NCBI GenBank assembly: GCA_024399035.1
Contig: JAKSID010000005.1
Location: 29,081 to 93,080 of the forward strand
Source: Fibrobacter sp.
Lineage (GTDB): Bacteria; Fibrobacterota; Fibrobacteria; Fibrobacterales; Fibrobacteraceae
DNA: 64,000 nt
Reading direction: 5' to 3'
The position numbers and the translations under genes were made by a program. Positions 28,155-35,754 of the stretch are shown here, in pieces. Numbering within the stretch: position 1 is the stretch's first letter; each line of letters begins with the position of its first letter. The notes beneath the pieces are model-generated. The model ran no database searches. It had not been told where the DNA came from and saw nothing but the letters and a program-made list of their open reading frames with translations.

Positions 28155-28191
28155 TAAAAAACCGCGGCTGAAAAGTCGCGGTTCTTTTTTT
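28155..28191 (-). terminator. Bidirectional terminator between argH and the NCS1 permease
   Basis: Arms ACCGCGGCT and AGTCGCGGT (28161-28169, 28174-28182) close a GAAA loop with one wobble pair. A-run on the left and T-run on the right make it usable by both convergent genes. Confidence 0.8.
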
Positions 28192-28225
28192 CTCTTTGAA
28201 GAGTCTTTTGATAGAAAACGCAGAA

Positions 28226-29419
28226 CTATTTCTTTAGTTTTGCGGCAAAAGACAGCGCTGCAGAAACTGCAACAGCCAAGATGGTGGGGCCAATCCAATC
28301 CACGCCGATGTTCACGGCGATTTCGTAAACGGCAAAGCCCACGGCCCAAGAAATCAAGTTCCAAATCCAGAAGCCCTTCTGGTCCAGGTGTTCCTTCACA
28401 AAGAAGTAAGAAACCAGAAGTACGGCGGCCATGGGAGCGAATACGGCGGCAATGAGGTAGAGGAAGCTGATGTAGTGATCCACAATGCCCCAGATGGCAA
28501 GAATTGTGCTCAAGACGCAAACCACAACGCCACCCACCTTGGGATTTAATTTGTTGTAAATCGCCTTGGCAGATTCGCCCGCAGAGTTTGCAGCCAGGAA
28601 GTTGGTTGTCACCGTAGAAAGGGTCACGATAATGATTCCCGGGATACCGATGCCAGCCAGGAGAATAGACTGGGCAATACCGTTTTCCACACCCAAGCCC
28701 AAACCTGCAATCTGCAAGCCAACGAAGTACATCCAAAGGCTGGCCAAAGTGTAGGCGACAGCAGAAGCGATGGTTGCCGGAACAGGCTTTTCCACATCCT
28801 TGGTGTAGTCAGAAATCACCGGCAGCCAGGAAAGAGGCATAGCAATGGAAATTTCGAAGATAGTCCAGAAACCAAGCTGATGACTTGCGTTGTGGGTCGC
28901 GCCGGCGGTTTGTGTGGCCGCAGCAGCATCCACGCCGAAAAGCTTCGCCGTAAGCACCACCAAGAGAACCGCCAACAGGCCCATGACCACAGTAGTAATC
29001 TTCGCAGTCTTGCGCAGGCCAACAAAGACCCATGCAGCAATAAGAACAGCCAGAATCACACAAGTCACAGGGAACGAAATGGGAAGATTCAAGCCTGCCA
29101 AGGCCATGGCGCCCTGAGCATTCAGTACGGCAATCCAGCCAATAAGTTGCGTGAGGTTCAAAATGGCAAAGAACTTGGAACCGTACTTACCGAAAGTGGA
29201 AGCAGTGGTTTCCATGGCGTTCACACGAACGCGGGCACCAATCAGGCCCACAAAGTACAGCATGATGCCGCCCAGAACGTGGCCCAGCACCAGCGGGAAC
29301 CAAATATCGCTCAGCTTGGCAGCCTCACCGATTTCAATACCGCAAACGATTTCAGAGACGGAAATGGCAACGCCAAACCAGATGATAGCGTTGGAGAAAA
29401 TGCTAGTACGTTTTTCCAT
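28226..29419 (-). CDS. NCS1-family permease, CytX/CodB-like
   Basis: This 397-residue membrane protein with about 12 segments begins TSIFSNAIIWFGVAISVSEI, close to the start of CytX/CodB-type NCS1 carriers of cytosine, hydroxymethylpyrimidine and related bases. It contains LTQLIGWIAVLNAQGA and AMPLSWLPVISDYTKDVEKP, also family-like. No thiamine riboswitch or thi gene is nearby, so the substrate is open. It starts six bases after the stop of the uncharacterised 218-residue gene and is therefore the last gene of the channel operon in transcription order. The functional connection is unclear. Confidence 0.8.
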   Translation of the reverse strand: MEKRTSIFSNAIIWFGVAISVSEIVCGIEIGEAAKLSDIWFPLVLGHVLGGIMLYFVGLIGARVRVNAMETTASTFGKYGSKFFAILNLTQLIGWIAVLNAQGAMALAGLNLPISFPVTCVILAVLIAAWVFVGLRKTAKITTVVMGLLAVLLVVLTAKLFGVDAAAATQTAGATHNASHQLGFWTIFEISIAMPLSWLPVISDYTKDVEKPVPATIASAVAYTLASLWMYFVGLQIAGLGLGVENGIAQSILLAGIGIPGIIIVTLSTVTTNFLAANSAGESAKAIYNKLNPKVGGVVVCVLSTILAIWGIVDHYISFLYLIAAVFAPMAAVLLVSYFFVKEHLDQKGFWIWNLISWAVGFAVYEIAVNIGVDWIGPTILAVAVSAALSFAAKLKK

Positions 29420-29425
29420 GATGTA

Positions 29426-30082
29426 TTATTTCTTATCCTGTGGCACCAGGCGTTCCACGATGCGGAACAGGTCATTATAGATTTCAAGGAAGTCTTCGAT
29501 CCAGATGGGGTCGCGTTCGCCCACCACATGGAAAGTTTCTTCCAGAGTATGGCGAGCATTGTACGGGCCCACCAAGGCGCCTTCGGGCTGAGAAACGCCC
29601 TGCTGGTATGCTGCCACAACGGCCTGGCGAGCGCGGTAACTACGGCGGAGTCGAGCAATCAAGGCGCCACGCAAAGAAAGCAGTTCTTCGTGGGCATTAA
29701 TGAACTCGCCGGCCTTGATCCAATTTTCCACAACGTTCAAGCGACGCAAAATGGTATCCCTTTCGGTATTGGGAATCAGCATGCGCTTGTCGTTCAAAGT
29801 CTTTTTAATCTGTTCAGAAATGCCACCCAGAATCTGGTCGTTCCAGAATACCATGGGGTTTTCGGAGAAACGGCTAACGTCGTCGGCCTTGGGCTTGTGA
29901 GTGGAAACCCAACGATCAAGCTTGTCGGCTACCATTCCGGCTTCGGGGAGGCGGTCCACTGCCACATATTCACCGGCACGGTTCAGCAGGTTATCTGCAT
30001 AGACCATACGCCAATGCGGGAGCTTTCCGCTCTTGCGGATAGCATCGATTTCCTGGCGAAGTGTTTCTAAACGTTCCTGCAT
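29426..30082 (-). CDS. Unknown protein of the MotAB/ZorAB-like operon, 218 residues
   Basis: I do not recognise this protein. It has no signal or membrane segment and looks largely alpha-helical and charged. Readable landmarks are LPHWRMVYADNLLNRAGEY, ENPMVFWNDQILGGISEQI and WIEDFLEIYNDLFRIVERLV. It lies 59 bases downstream of the MotB-like gene, separated by a dispersed repeat, and six bases upstream of the permease. A cytoplasmic partner of the channel tail is a possible role, inferred from position only. Confidence 0.7.
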   Translation of the reverse strand: MQERLETLRQEIDAIRKSGKLPHWRMVYADNLLNRAGEYVAVDRLPEAGMVADKLDRWVSTHKPKADDVSRFSENPMVFWNDQILGGISEQIKKTLNDKRMLIPNTERDTILRRLNVVENWIKAGEFINAHEELLSLRGALIARLRRSYRARQAVVAAYQQGVSQPEGALVGPYNARHTLEETFHVVGERDPIWIEDFLEIYNDLFRIVERLVPQDKK

Positions 30083-30103
30083 TTTTTAGACCTTCAATTT
30101 AAC

Positions 30104-30137
30104 ACTGCTTCGATTGCTTCGCTTCGCTCGCAATGAC
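30104..30137. repeat. CGCAATGACT-type palindromic repeat inside the operon
   Basis: CTGCTTCGATTGCTTCGCTT and CGCTCGCAATGACTGCG fill the gap between the MotB-like gene and the next gene. It is the short form of the dispersed family at 4741 and 6598. Confidence 0.7.
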
Positions 30138-30141
30138 TGCG

Positions 30142-30777
30142 TCACTTCTTATCCATCATCTGGAGCGGGGTTACACCGATTTCCACGCGACGGTTCAAAC
30201 GACGATGTTCTTCGCTGTCGTTAGGATACTTGGGCTGGTGTTCACCGAAGCCTGCGGCAAACAAGCGTTCCGGCGGAAAGCCTTCCTTAATCAAGGTCTT
30301 CACCACGTTCACAGCACGTTCCGTAGAAAGATTCCAGTTGGTGTAAGTCTTGGACTTCACCGGAGTATCGTCAGTAAAACCGCTGACCATGATTACGTCG
30401 GTAGAATCCAGAGCTTCCAAAAGGCCCTTGCTAATGCCACGGATAACGCCCACGCCTTCCTGAGTCAAGTCTGCACCGTTAATAGGGAAAAGGAAACTTG
30501 CCTGAATCTGAATCTTGCCATCTTCAAGAGCGATAAGGCCGGCCTCGATAGAGGTCTGCAGGCTCTTGGATAGGAGCGCATTACGTTCGGCAGCAATCTT
30601 GCGCATTTCTTCCTGGCAGCTAAGCACTTCTTCTTCGGTACGGGTAAGGTCTTCGGCTTTCTGTTCCTTCAAAGTCGCCATCGCTACGAAAGCCAAGATG
30701 AACAATGACACCAGCGCGATGCCAAGGTCCGTATAGGCCATCCAGGGATTGCTGTTTTCGTCCTTGCGGAAACGCAT
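30142..30777 (-). CDS. MotB/ZorB-like OmpA-domain protein
   Basis: This 211-residue inner-membrane protein has a short cytoplasmic N-terminus and one helix at about 13-35 (AYTDLGIALVSLFILAF). Asp17 lies at the position of the proton-binding Asp of MotB and ZorB. A coiled segment (about 40-75) follows, then an OmpA-like peptidoglycan-binding domain at about 95-205, with VSGFTDDTPVKSKTYTNWNL, AAGFGEHQP and NRRVEIGV. It should pair with the channel protein encoded four bases upstream and anchor the complex to the wall. No flagellar gene lies in the window. Confidence 0.87.
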   Translation of the reverse strand: MRFRKDENSNPWMAYTDLGIALVSLFILAFVAMATLKEQKAEDLTRTEEEVLSCQEEMRKIAAERNALLSKSLQTSIEAGLIALEDGKIQIQASFLFPINGADLTQEGVGVIRGISKGLLEALDSTDVIMVSGFTDDTPVKSKTYTNWNLSTERAVNVVKTLIKEGFPPERLFAAGFGEHQPKYPNDSEEHRRLNRRVEIGVTPLQMMDKK

Positions 30778-30780
30778 GGA

Positions 30781-32568
30781 TTATTCCTCCACCTTGGTTT
30801 CTGCGGAAGCGGCGGGAGCCATGGTGGCTGCGGAGCGCTGAGTCTGTTCCAAGACTTCCAGGAGGATTTCCTGAGTCTTGACGGCGTTTTCCATAAGGAC
30901 TTCGCTGGCGCGTTCGTGGAAGGCTTCCAGAGACTGGTTGAGGTGTTCCACAAAGTTTTCTTCTTCTTCGTGCTCTGCGGTATCGCCGCTGAGTTTTTCC
31001 AGAATAGTTTCCAGACCGGCGCGGAGCATTTCCAAGTTTGCGCTGAGTTCGGACTGGTTCACACGCATCAGTTCTGCGGTCTGTACAATGTTTCCGCCCA
31101 GGGCATCGGTTGCTTCCTTTTCCTTCACAACGCGGTTGTCAATGCTTTCAGTGAGAGCCTTCTGGGCTTCAAGCAGCACGGCAGAAGTTTCGGAAAGTTT
31201 CTGGAAGGCAGCCAGAATATCGTTGGAGAGGGTACCAAGCTTTTCGGAAACAGAAGCAGAAAGTTCTGCGGAACCGGCCTGGGCCTTTTCTGCCACCTGG
31301 AGGGCAACGTTCTTGAGAGTTTCCAGACCGTCGCGCTGTGCATCCACGTTGGCGTTGGTGCGGTCTTCCAGGCGCTGCATAAATTCATTCCACTGGGCGT
31401 TGGACTGCTTGACCTGTTCTGCAACAGAAGCGCCGATAGATTCGGTAGAACCAGACATTGCAGCAGCAGAAGCTGTAGCCACGCCATCCAGGGCGGTCTT
31501 CACATCAGTTGCGACCTTGGCCAGAGCGTTTTCAACGTTACCGGAAACGCCTTCAAGGCCAGCCTTCACGCCGCCTGCGATATTGCCGAGGCCTGCATCC
31601 AAGGCGCCGGAAAGGCCATTCAGTTTGTCGTCCAACTTAGCCGGGATAGATTCCACAGAAAGAGACAAAGCCTTTACGCTGGATTCCATGGGTGCAAATG
31701 CAGAAGAAACAGAAGTGCTAACAGAACTGCCAAGATCCTTCACTGCAGCGTTCACGCCGTTCATAGCAGAGCTGAAGGATTCATTCATGGACTTCACAGA
31801 AGCAGCCATGTCCTCGCCCACCTGAGCCACAACACCGCTAAGGCCCTGCTGAACAGCAGTGGTAATTTCCTTAAGGTTAGCTTCCACAGCATCGAACAAG
31901 CGTTCAAGTTCATCCTTGCTCTGTTCCACTTCAGAAGAAGCACCCTGCATATTCAAGGTCACTGCATCCAGGCGAGCCATAAAGCCTTCGTGAGCAGAGC
32001 TCAGCATGGTGCGGGAAGCATTCAAAATCAAGGCTGCAAACAAACCGCAAAGAGAAGTTCCGAAGATGCCTTTCATGCCCTGGAACAAGAGCTGGATGGT
32101 ATCCAGAGTTCCCTGGGTAGTAGAGTTATCAATAGCGCCACCGGCTGTTGCAACGGAGTACATCAAGCCGAAGAAGGTACCCATAAGGCCCAGCAGGATC
32201 ACAGAACCGCCAGCGCTTCGGGGAACAGAGATTCCCGTATTGCTATTCAGAACTTCGTAGGCAATGGGAGAATCCAAGCGAATCTTCTTGGAAAGCAGCT
32301 GACGAGCAAGTTCAATTCGCTTCGCCACAATGCCATCGCCAGACACGCTATAAGAACCGCGGCTTTCGCAGGTTTCCAGGATTGCTGTTTCTGCAGAGAT
32401 CTGCTTCAACTTCTTGAGTGCCACAGCCTGTTCGAAAAGGAACACCGCAAAGATGGCGCACAGAATCACCCAGCCGAAAAGCGGAGCACCAAAGTAAACG
32501 GCGCCGGCCACAAGGACCAGGAAACCTACGATGGTGAGCAACAAAGTGGTCGTGAAAGCATTTTTCAT
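30781..32568 (-). CDS. MotA/ZorA-like channel protein with a long coiled tail
   Basis: This 595-residue protein has predicted membrane helices at about 8-26, 28-46, 120-143 and 166-186. The latter two carry MotA/ExbB-like sequence (LLGLMGTFFGLMYSV, GIFGTSLCGLFAALIL). Residues 190-595 are helical with heptad-like Ala/Ser/Leu repeats and no methyl-accepting signature (GNVENALAKVATDVKTALDG is typical). The plan of a five-subunit stator with a long cytoplasmic tail resembles ZorA of Zorya defence systems more than flagellar MotA. The partner MotB/ZorB-like gene follows after four bases. No zorC, zorD or zorE is present, so the task of this motor is open. Confidence 0.85.
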   Translation of the reverse strand: MKNAFTTTLLLTIVGFLVLVAGAVYFGAPLFGWVILCAIFAVFLFEQAVALKKLKQISAETAILETCESRGSYSVSGDGIVAKRIELARQLLSKKIRLDSPIAYEVLNSNTGISVPRSAGGSVILLGLMGTFFGLMYSVATAGGAIDNSTTQGTLDTIQLLFQGMKGIFGTSLCGLFAALILNASRTMLSSAHEGFMARLDAVTLNMQGASSEVEQSKDELERLFDAVEANLKEITTAVQQGLSGVVAQVGEDMAASVKSMNESFSSAMNGVNAAVKDLGSSVSTSVSSAFAPMESSVKALSLSVESIPAKLDDKLNGLSGALDAGLGNIAGGVKAGLEGVSGNVENALAKVATDVKTALDGVATASAAAMSGSTESIGASVAEQVKQSNAQWNEFMQRLEDRTNANVDAQRDGLETLKNVALQVAEKAQAGSAELSASVSEKLGTLSNDILAAFQKLSETSAVLLEAQKALTESIDNRVVKEKEATDALGGNIVQTAELMRVNQSELSANLEMLRAGLETILEKLSGDTAEHEEEENFVEHLNQSLEAFHERASEVLMENAVKTQEILLEVLEQTQRSAATMAPAASAETKVEE

Positions 32569-32585
32569 TTTATACCTGTTTTATT

Positions 32586-33497
32586 TTAAGCCTTATAGGA
32601 GGCCGTGGTTTCAAACAAATTCAACTGACCGCGAGAGAACCCGCGAAGGAACAAAGCCCACTTGCTCTGGTACCATTCAATAATCTGAATAGTTAAGCCG
32701 CGGGCGTAATCACAAAAATCATCGGTAAAGGCCAAAAAGCCGTTTTCGTATGCGTAGTGCGGATTCCAGTAACGGCCTACATTGCGGGCACAACTGCTAG
32801 CAGTAGTGTAGTAACGGGCCGGAGCCTTGGTTGCGAACGCAGCGGCAAAACGTTTTTTTGCAAGAGCATTCAAGGAGCTGCGGAGCGAAACGACCATTGC
32901 GTTCTCCTTGTCGCGGAGAGAGGCTTCCAGACTAGGGAGCAACTTGGACACGGCGTCCACCGCACTCTCGGAGTGCCAGTACTTGCACAACTTTTCCTGC
33001 AGTTGCATCACGCGGCCATTCATACGAACGAACAAAGGTTCTGCATCGCTAACAAGCAAATGGATGGTTGCAGAATAGAACGCATTGATATCCTGCTTGT
33101 TGTTCTTCACATTCAGGACCCATCCCTTTTCTTCGTCGTGCTGCATAAACTCGCCGCTTTCCAACAGCAGGCGCATCACTTCGTCGGTAGAAAAACGCTG
33201 CATCCACTTGGCGCGGAACTCGTCGTACAGCTTGTTGGCGTCGGCGATAATCTGGGGGAAACTTACATCGGCAAGTTTCCAGGCTGTCTCGCTATAGGAA
33301 ATCAATTCCGAGGAGCCCACGTTCACAGAAGGGTCGTTCAGCATAGCGTCCAAATGTTCGTAAAGAACAATGGACCAGGTGACCATCATGGACTGGGACA
33401 AATTCGCCACCATGGACGACCTGTTGGGTCGCACCGAGAGACGGACACTGTTGCCCGTCATCTTACGAATGGATCTGCGAAAATTCTCTTGCACCAA
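32586..33497 (-). CDS. Unknown cytoplasmic protein of the MotAB/ZorAB-like operon, 303 residues
   Basis: No signal or membrane segment is visible and I do not recognise a family. The protein is mainly helical, with a basic N-terminus (RRSIRKMTGNSVRLSVRPNR) and aromatic C-terminal stretch (RYWNPHYAYENGFLAFTDDF, IIEWYQSKWALFLRGF). It ends 17 bases before the channel gene, as expected for one operon, and could be a cytoplasmic component acting on the channel tail. The start is taken as the first ATG, 15 bases after the preceding stop. Confidence 0.68.
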   Translation of the reverse strand: MVQENFRRSIRKMTGNSVRLSVRPNRSSMVANLSQSMMVTWSIVLYEHLDAMLNDPSVNVGSSELISYSETAWKLADVSFPQIIADANKLYDEFRAKWMQRFSTDEVMRLLLESGEFMQHDEEKGWVLNVKNNKQDINAFYSATIHLLVSDAEPLFVRMNGRVMQLQEKLCKYWHSESAVDAVSKLLPSLEASLRDKENAMVVSLRSSLNALAKKRFAAAFATKAPARYYTTASSCARNVGRYWNPHYAYENGFLAFTDDFCDYARGLTIQIIEWYQSKWALFLRGFSRGQLNLFETTASYKA

Positions 33498-33512
33498 AAC
33501 CTCTAGATGTTC

Positions 33513-34232
33513 TTAGAAACCTGTTTCAATACGCTGCCAAATGCTTCGGGACACGCGCTTGCCGCTCTTGGACAAGTCGTCGGATTCCTTGCGGACATCG
33601 GCTTCAAGATTGTTGTTGATCAAGCTCTGGTCGCCTTCGTAATTGCCACCAGCTTCCAGATACAAGCCGTAGACGTTGTTGGAAATCTTGGTGTCGGCAG
33701 AAAGGACGCGGCCAGCACGTACAGACAGGGCAAAGCGGTTACGGACGAATTCGCAACGAGAAAGGAAAATCTCGGGGACGTCGTCCACCCAAAGTCCGTA
33801 GTAGTTGTTGATGAACTTTACGTTTTCGAAGATACCCTTGGAACGGAAAACCGTATTGCGGAAAGCGTTCTCCACCACCAGGTTCTTGATTTCAAAGGGG
33901 CGGTTGGAGGACACGAAATGCAAGCCGTTCCAGCTACCGGTGGAATCAGCACTGCGGAAAACCACAGGCTTTGCCTCAGAACCAACGATCTTTACAGAGC
34001 CGCGGAACATCAACTTGGCGTGTTCACCCATAAGCACCGTAACGCCCGGTTCAACCACCAAGGTATCCGTAGCAGAAAAGACCATACCCTGTTCCAGGAT
34101 ATAGGGGCTTTCTGCTTCAACAAGCATGGCCTTGCCGTTCTCAATTGCCGGGAAAGGCATTTCGGCAGCCACCGCAGAACCTGCCAGCGCCGCAACAGCC
34201 AAGGCAACAATGTTACGAACTTTCACCAACAT
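33513..34232 (-). CDS. Exported parallel beta-helix protein
   Basis: This 239-residue protein has signal peptide MLVKVRNIVALAVAALAGSAVAA. A right-handed beta-helix pattern follows, with repeating N/F/G ladders such as FENVKFINNYYGLWVDD, CEFVRNRFALSVRAG and TKISNNVYGLYLEAGGN. Such folds often bind or cleave polysaccharide, but no catalytic residues can be assigned. The start codon overlaps the stop of the upstream lipoprotein gene by one base (TAATG), so the two are translationally coupled. Periplasmic or surface location is inferred. Confidence 0.75.
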   Translation of the reverse strand: MLVKVRNIVALAVAALAGSAVAAEMPFPAIENGKAMLVEAESPYILEQGMVFSATDTLVVEPGVTVLMGEHAKLMFRGSVKIVGSEAKPVVFRSADSTGSWNGLHFVSSNRPFEIKNLVVENAFRNTVFRSKGIFENVKFINNYYGLWVDDVPEIFLSRCEFVRNRFALSVRAGRVLSADTKISNNVYGLYLEAGGNYEGDQSLINNNLEADVRKESDDLSKSGKRVSRSIWQRIETGF

Positions 34233-35059
34233 TAAATTTCACCTTTCAACTTGATCTTCTGGATAACGTGCATATCCGGAACGACCGTATTGGCAACAAC
34301 ATCATTAACCTTAAGGTCGCCAGTGATTTCCATGTTTGCGCTAGAGATAACGCCATGGGTCATATCGAACAGGATAACGCCGGAACCTACGATAAAGCCA
34401 TTGCTTTCCATGCGCAGGTCAGAAGATTCGTCGCCGGCTTCCTTGTACTTGATGTTCATGCCGATCTTTGCCATCTGGGCGCCATCGTGAACGTACTGGT
34501 CCTGCAGGGTAAAGGACTTGTAGACAACCGTGTTACCGCTAGTGCCAGGAATTTCCACGGAGCGTTCCCAGGTTTCACCCAGGGAGACTGCCTTACCCGG
34601 CAACATGGGCTGAATCTTCAAGAAAAGGCGAACCAAGTCCAGGGCCTCGGTACCCAGCATCACGGAATCTTCCATAACGGGGTCGCTAACCACGCCGTCC
34701 TTGGCCATCTTGAACTGGAAATGTTCAGTAGCCATATAGCGTTCCATACTGCGGAATTCTTCCACGGAGCGTTTGTCGGACTTGTAGTCCACAGAGTCAA
34801 TCTTCATTTCGAACTTAGCCGTACCATTGTCATAGGCGGTCAACAGGGAGTTGGTGGCACGAACAAAAAGGCGGGTGTTCATTGCCTCGGGGGTTCCGTT
34901 AACAGAATCCATAGGCAAAATGGCGTTCAAGGAAGATTCAAGAGAATAGGTCTGGGCAGGAACGTTCTCGGTGTTAAAGGCAAGAACAAAGTCGTTTCCT
35001 TCGCAGGCGCACAAAAGCAACATTGCAGCAGAGCTGGCACAAAATTTAAAGAAATTCAT
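34232..35059 (-). CDS. Lipoprotein, first gene of the MotAB/ZorAB-like operon
   Basis: This 275-residue predicted lipoprotein starts MNFFKFCASSAAMLLLCACE, with the lipobox LCAC. The body is beta-rich and unknown to me (QTYSLESSLNAILPMDSVNG, GKAVSLGETWERSVEIPGTS). The ATG at 35059 is preferred over one 14 codons upstream, because it begins the signal and because a TATAAT box (35067-35072) ends seven bases before it. That would make the mRNA leaderless. The gene leads a minus-strand run of seven genes down to 28226. Confidence 0.7.
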   Translation of the reverse strand: MNFFKFCASSAAMLLLCACEGNDFVLAFNTENVPAQTYSLESSLNAILPMDSVNGTPEAMNTRLFVRATNSLLTAYDNGTAKFEMKIDSVDYKSDKRSVEEFRSMERYMATEHFQFKMAKDGVVSDPVMEDSVMLGTEALDLVRLFLKIQPMLPGKAVSLGETWERSVEIPGTSGNTVVYKSFTLQDQYVHDGAQMAKIGMNIKYKEAGDESSDLRMESNGFIVGSGVILFDMTHGVISSANMEITGDLKVNDVVANTVVPDMHVIQKIKLKGEI

Positions 35060-35066
35060 GCCGTGA

Positions 35067-35072
35067 ATTATA
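35067..35072 (-). promoter_or_regulatory. TATAAT -10 box seven bases before the lipoprotein ATG
   Basis: A perfect TATAAT is present on the minus strand. Only a weak -35 (TTGTCT-like, 18-19 bases further up) is seen. It would start transcription at the ATG and drive the seven-gene operon. Confidence 0.5.
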
Positions 35073-35109
35073 GCAAAACAACCGCCTTTTAAGACAATCA
35101 AAACGGCTT

Positions 35110-35646
35110 TTAAACGGGTTTTGCACCGCTATCGCCCTTTTCAAGGCGCATCTGCTGGAAAAAGCGTTTTAAAAGGCCTACGCATTCGTCGGCAAAGATC
35201 CCGCCGGTCACGGCCACGGGGCGCTTCAGGGCGTTATCTGTAATCACGTCGATGGTAGTTCCGCAGCCGCCGAAGCGGGTGTCCTTGGAGCCATAGACAA
35301 TGCGGCTAACTCGGCTATTCAGGATAGCGCCGGCACACATGGGGCAAGGTTCCAGCGTTACATACAAAGTAGTGCCATCCAGGCGCCAGTTGCTCAGAGC
35401 GGAGGCGGCGGTGCCAATGGCCAGAATCTCGGCGTGGGCCGTGGCGTCCTTGAGCATTTCGATTTGATTATGACCGCGGCCAATAACCACGCCATCCTTC
35501 ACAATGACGCAGCCAATAGGAATTTCCTTTTCCTCGAAGGCCTTTTCAGCTTCGCGAATAGCCATGCGCATAAAACGCTTGTCTTCCTCGGCCAAAATCT
35601 GGGCGGCAACATTCAGGGCAAATTCATTGTCTGTCAAATCGTTCAT
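35110..35646 (-). CDS. tadA: tRNA-specific adenosine deaminase
   Basis: This 178-residue cytidine-deaminase-fold enzyme has the zinc motif HAE (71-73) and PCPMC (100-104), with the proton-shuttling Glu73. It converts the wobble adenosine of tRNA-Arg(ACG) to inosine. The N-terminus is about 25 residues longer than usual; an internal ATG at codon 26 or 28 is an alternative start. It ends 50 bases before the lipoprotein start but that gene has its own -10 box. Confidence 0.9.
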   Translation of the reverse strand: MNDLTDNEFALNVAAQILAEEDKRFMRMAIREAEKAFEEKEIPIGCVIVKDGVVIGRGHNQIEMLKDATAHAEILAIGTAASALSNWRLDGTTLYVTLEPCPMCAGAILNSRVSRIVYGSKDTRFGGCGTTIDVITDNALKRPVAVTGGIFADECVGLLKRFFQQMRLEKGDSGAKPV

Positions 35647-35754
35647 ACAAAGTCGTCTTTAAAATAAATACCTTTATTCAAATATAAAAAATTGCTATAT
35701 TGCCCGCCGAAATTGAACAAGCAATCGAATGTCGATTACAAAGAGGTAACTATT

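Noticed and set aside
28226..29419. TPP riboswitch upstream of the CytX-like permease
   Set aside because: The gene starts six bases after the preceding gene, so there is no room for a riboswitch leader.
31125..32200. Methyl-accepting chemotaxis receptor signalling domain in the channel tail
   Set aside because: The Ala/Ser heptad pattern superficially resembles one, but the highly conserved hairpin-tip sequence of chemoreceptors is absent.
30142..32568. Flagellar motAB
   Set aside because: The MotA-like protein has a tail of about 400 residues and no flagellar genes are present. Flagellar MotA is about 280 residues.
28226..35059. Calling the channel operon a Zorya defence system
   Set aside because: Only ZorA/ZorB-like genes are present. 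No zorC, zorD or zorE and no nuclease or helicase gene lies in the operon.
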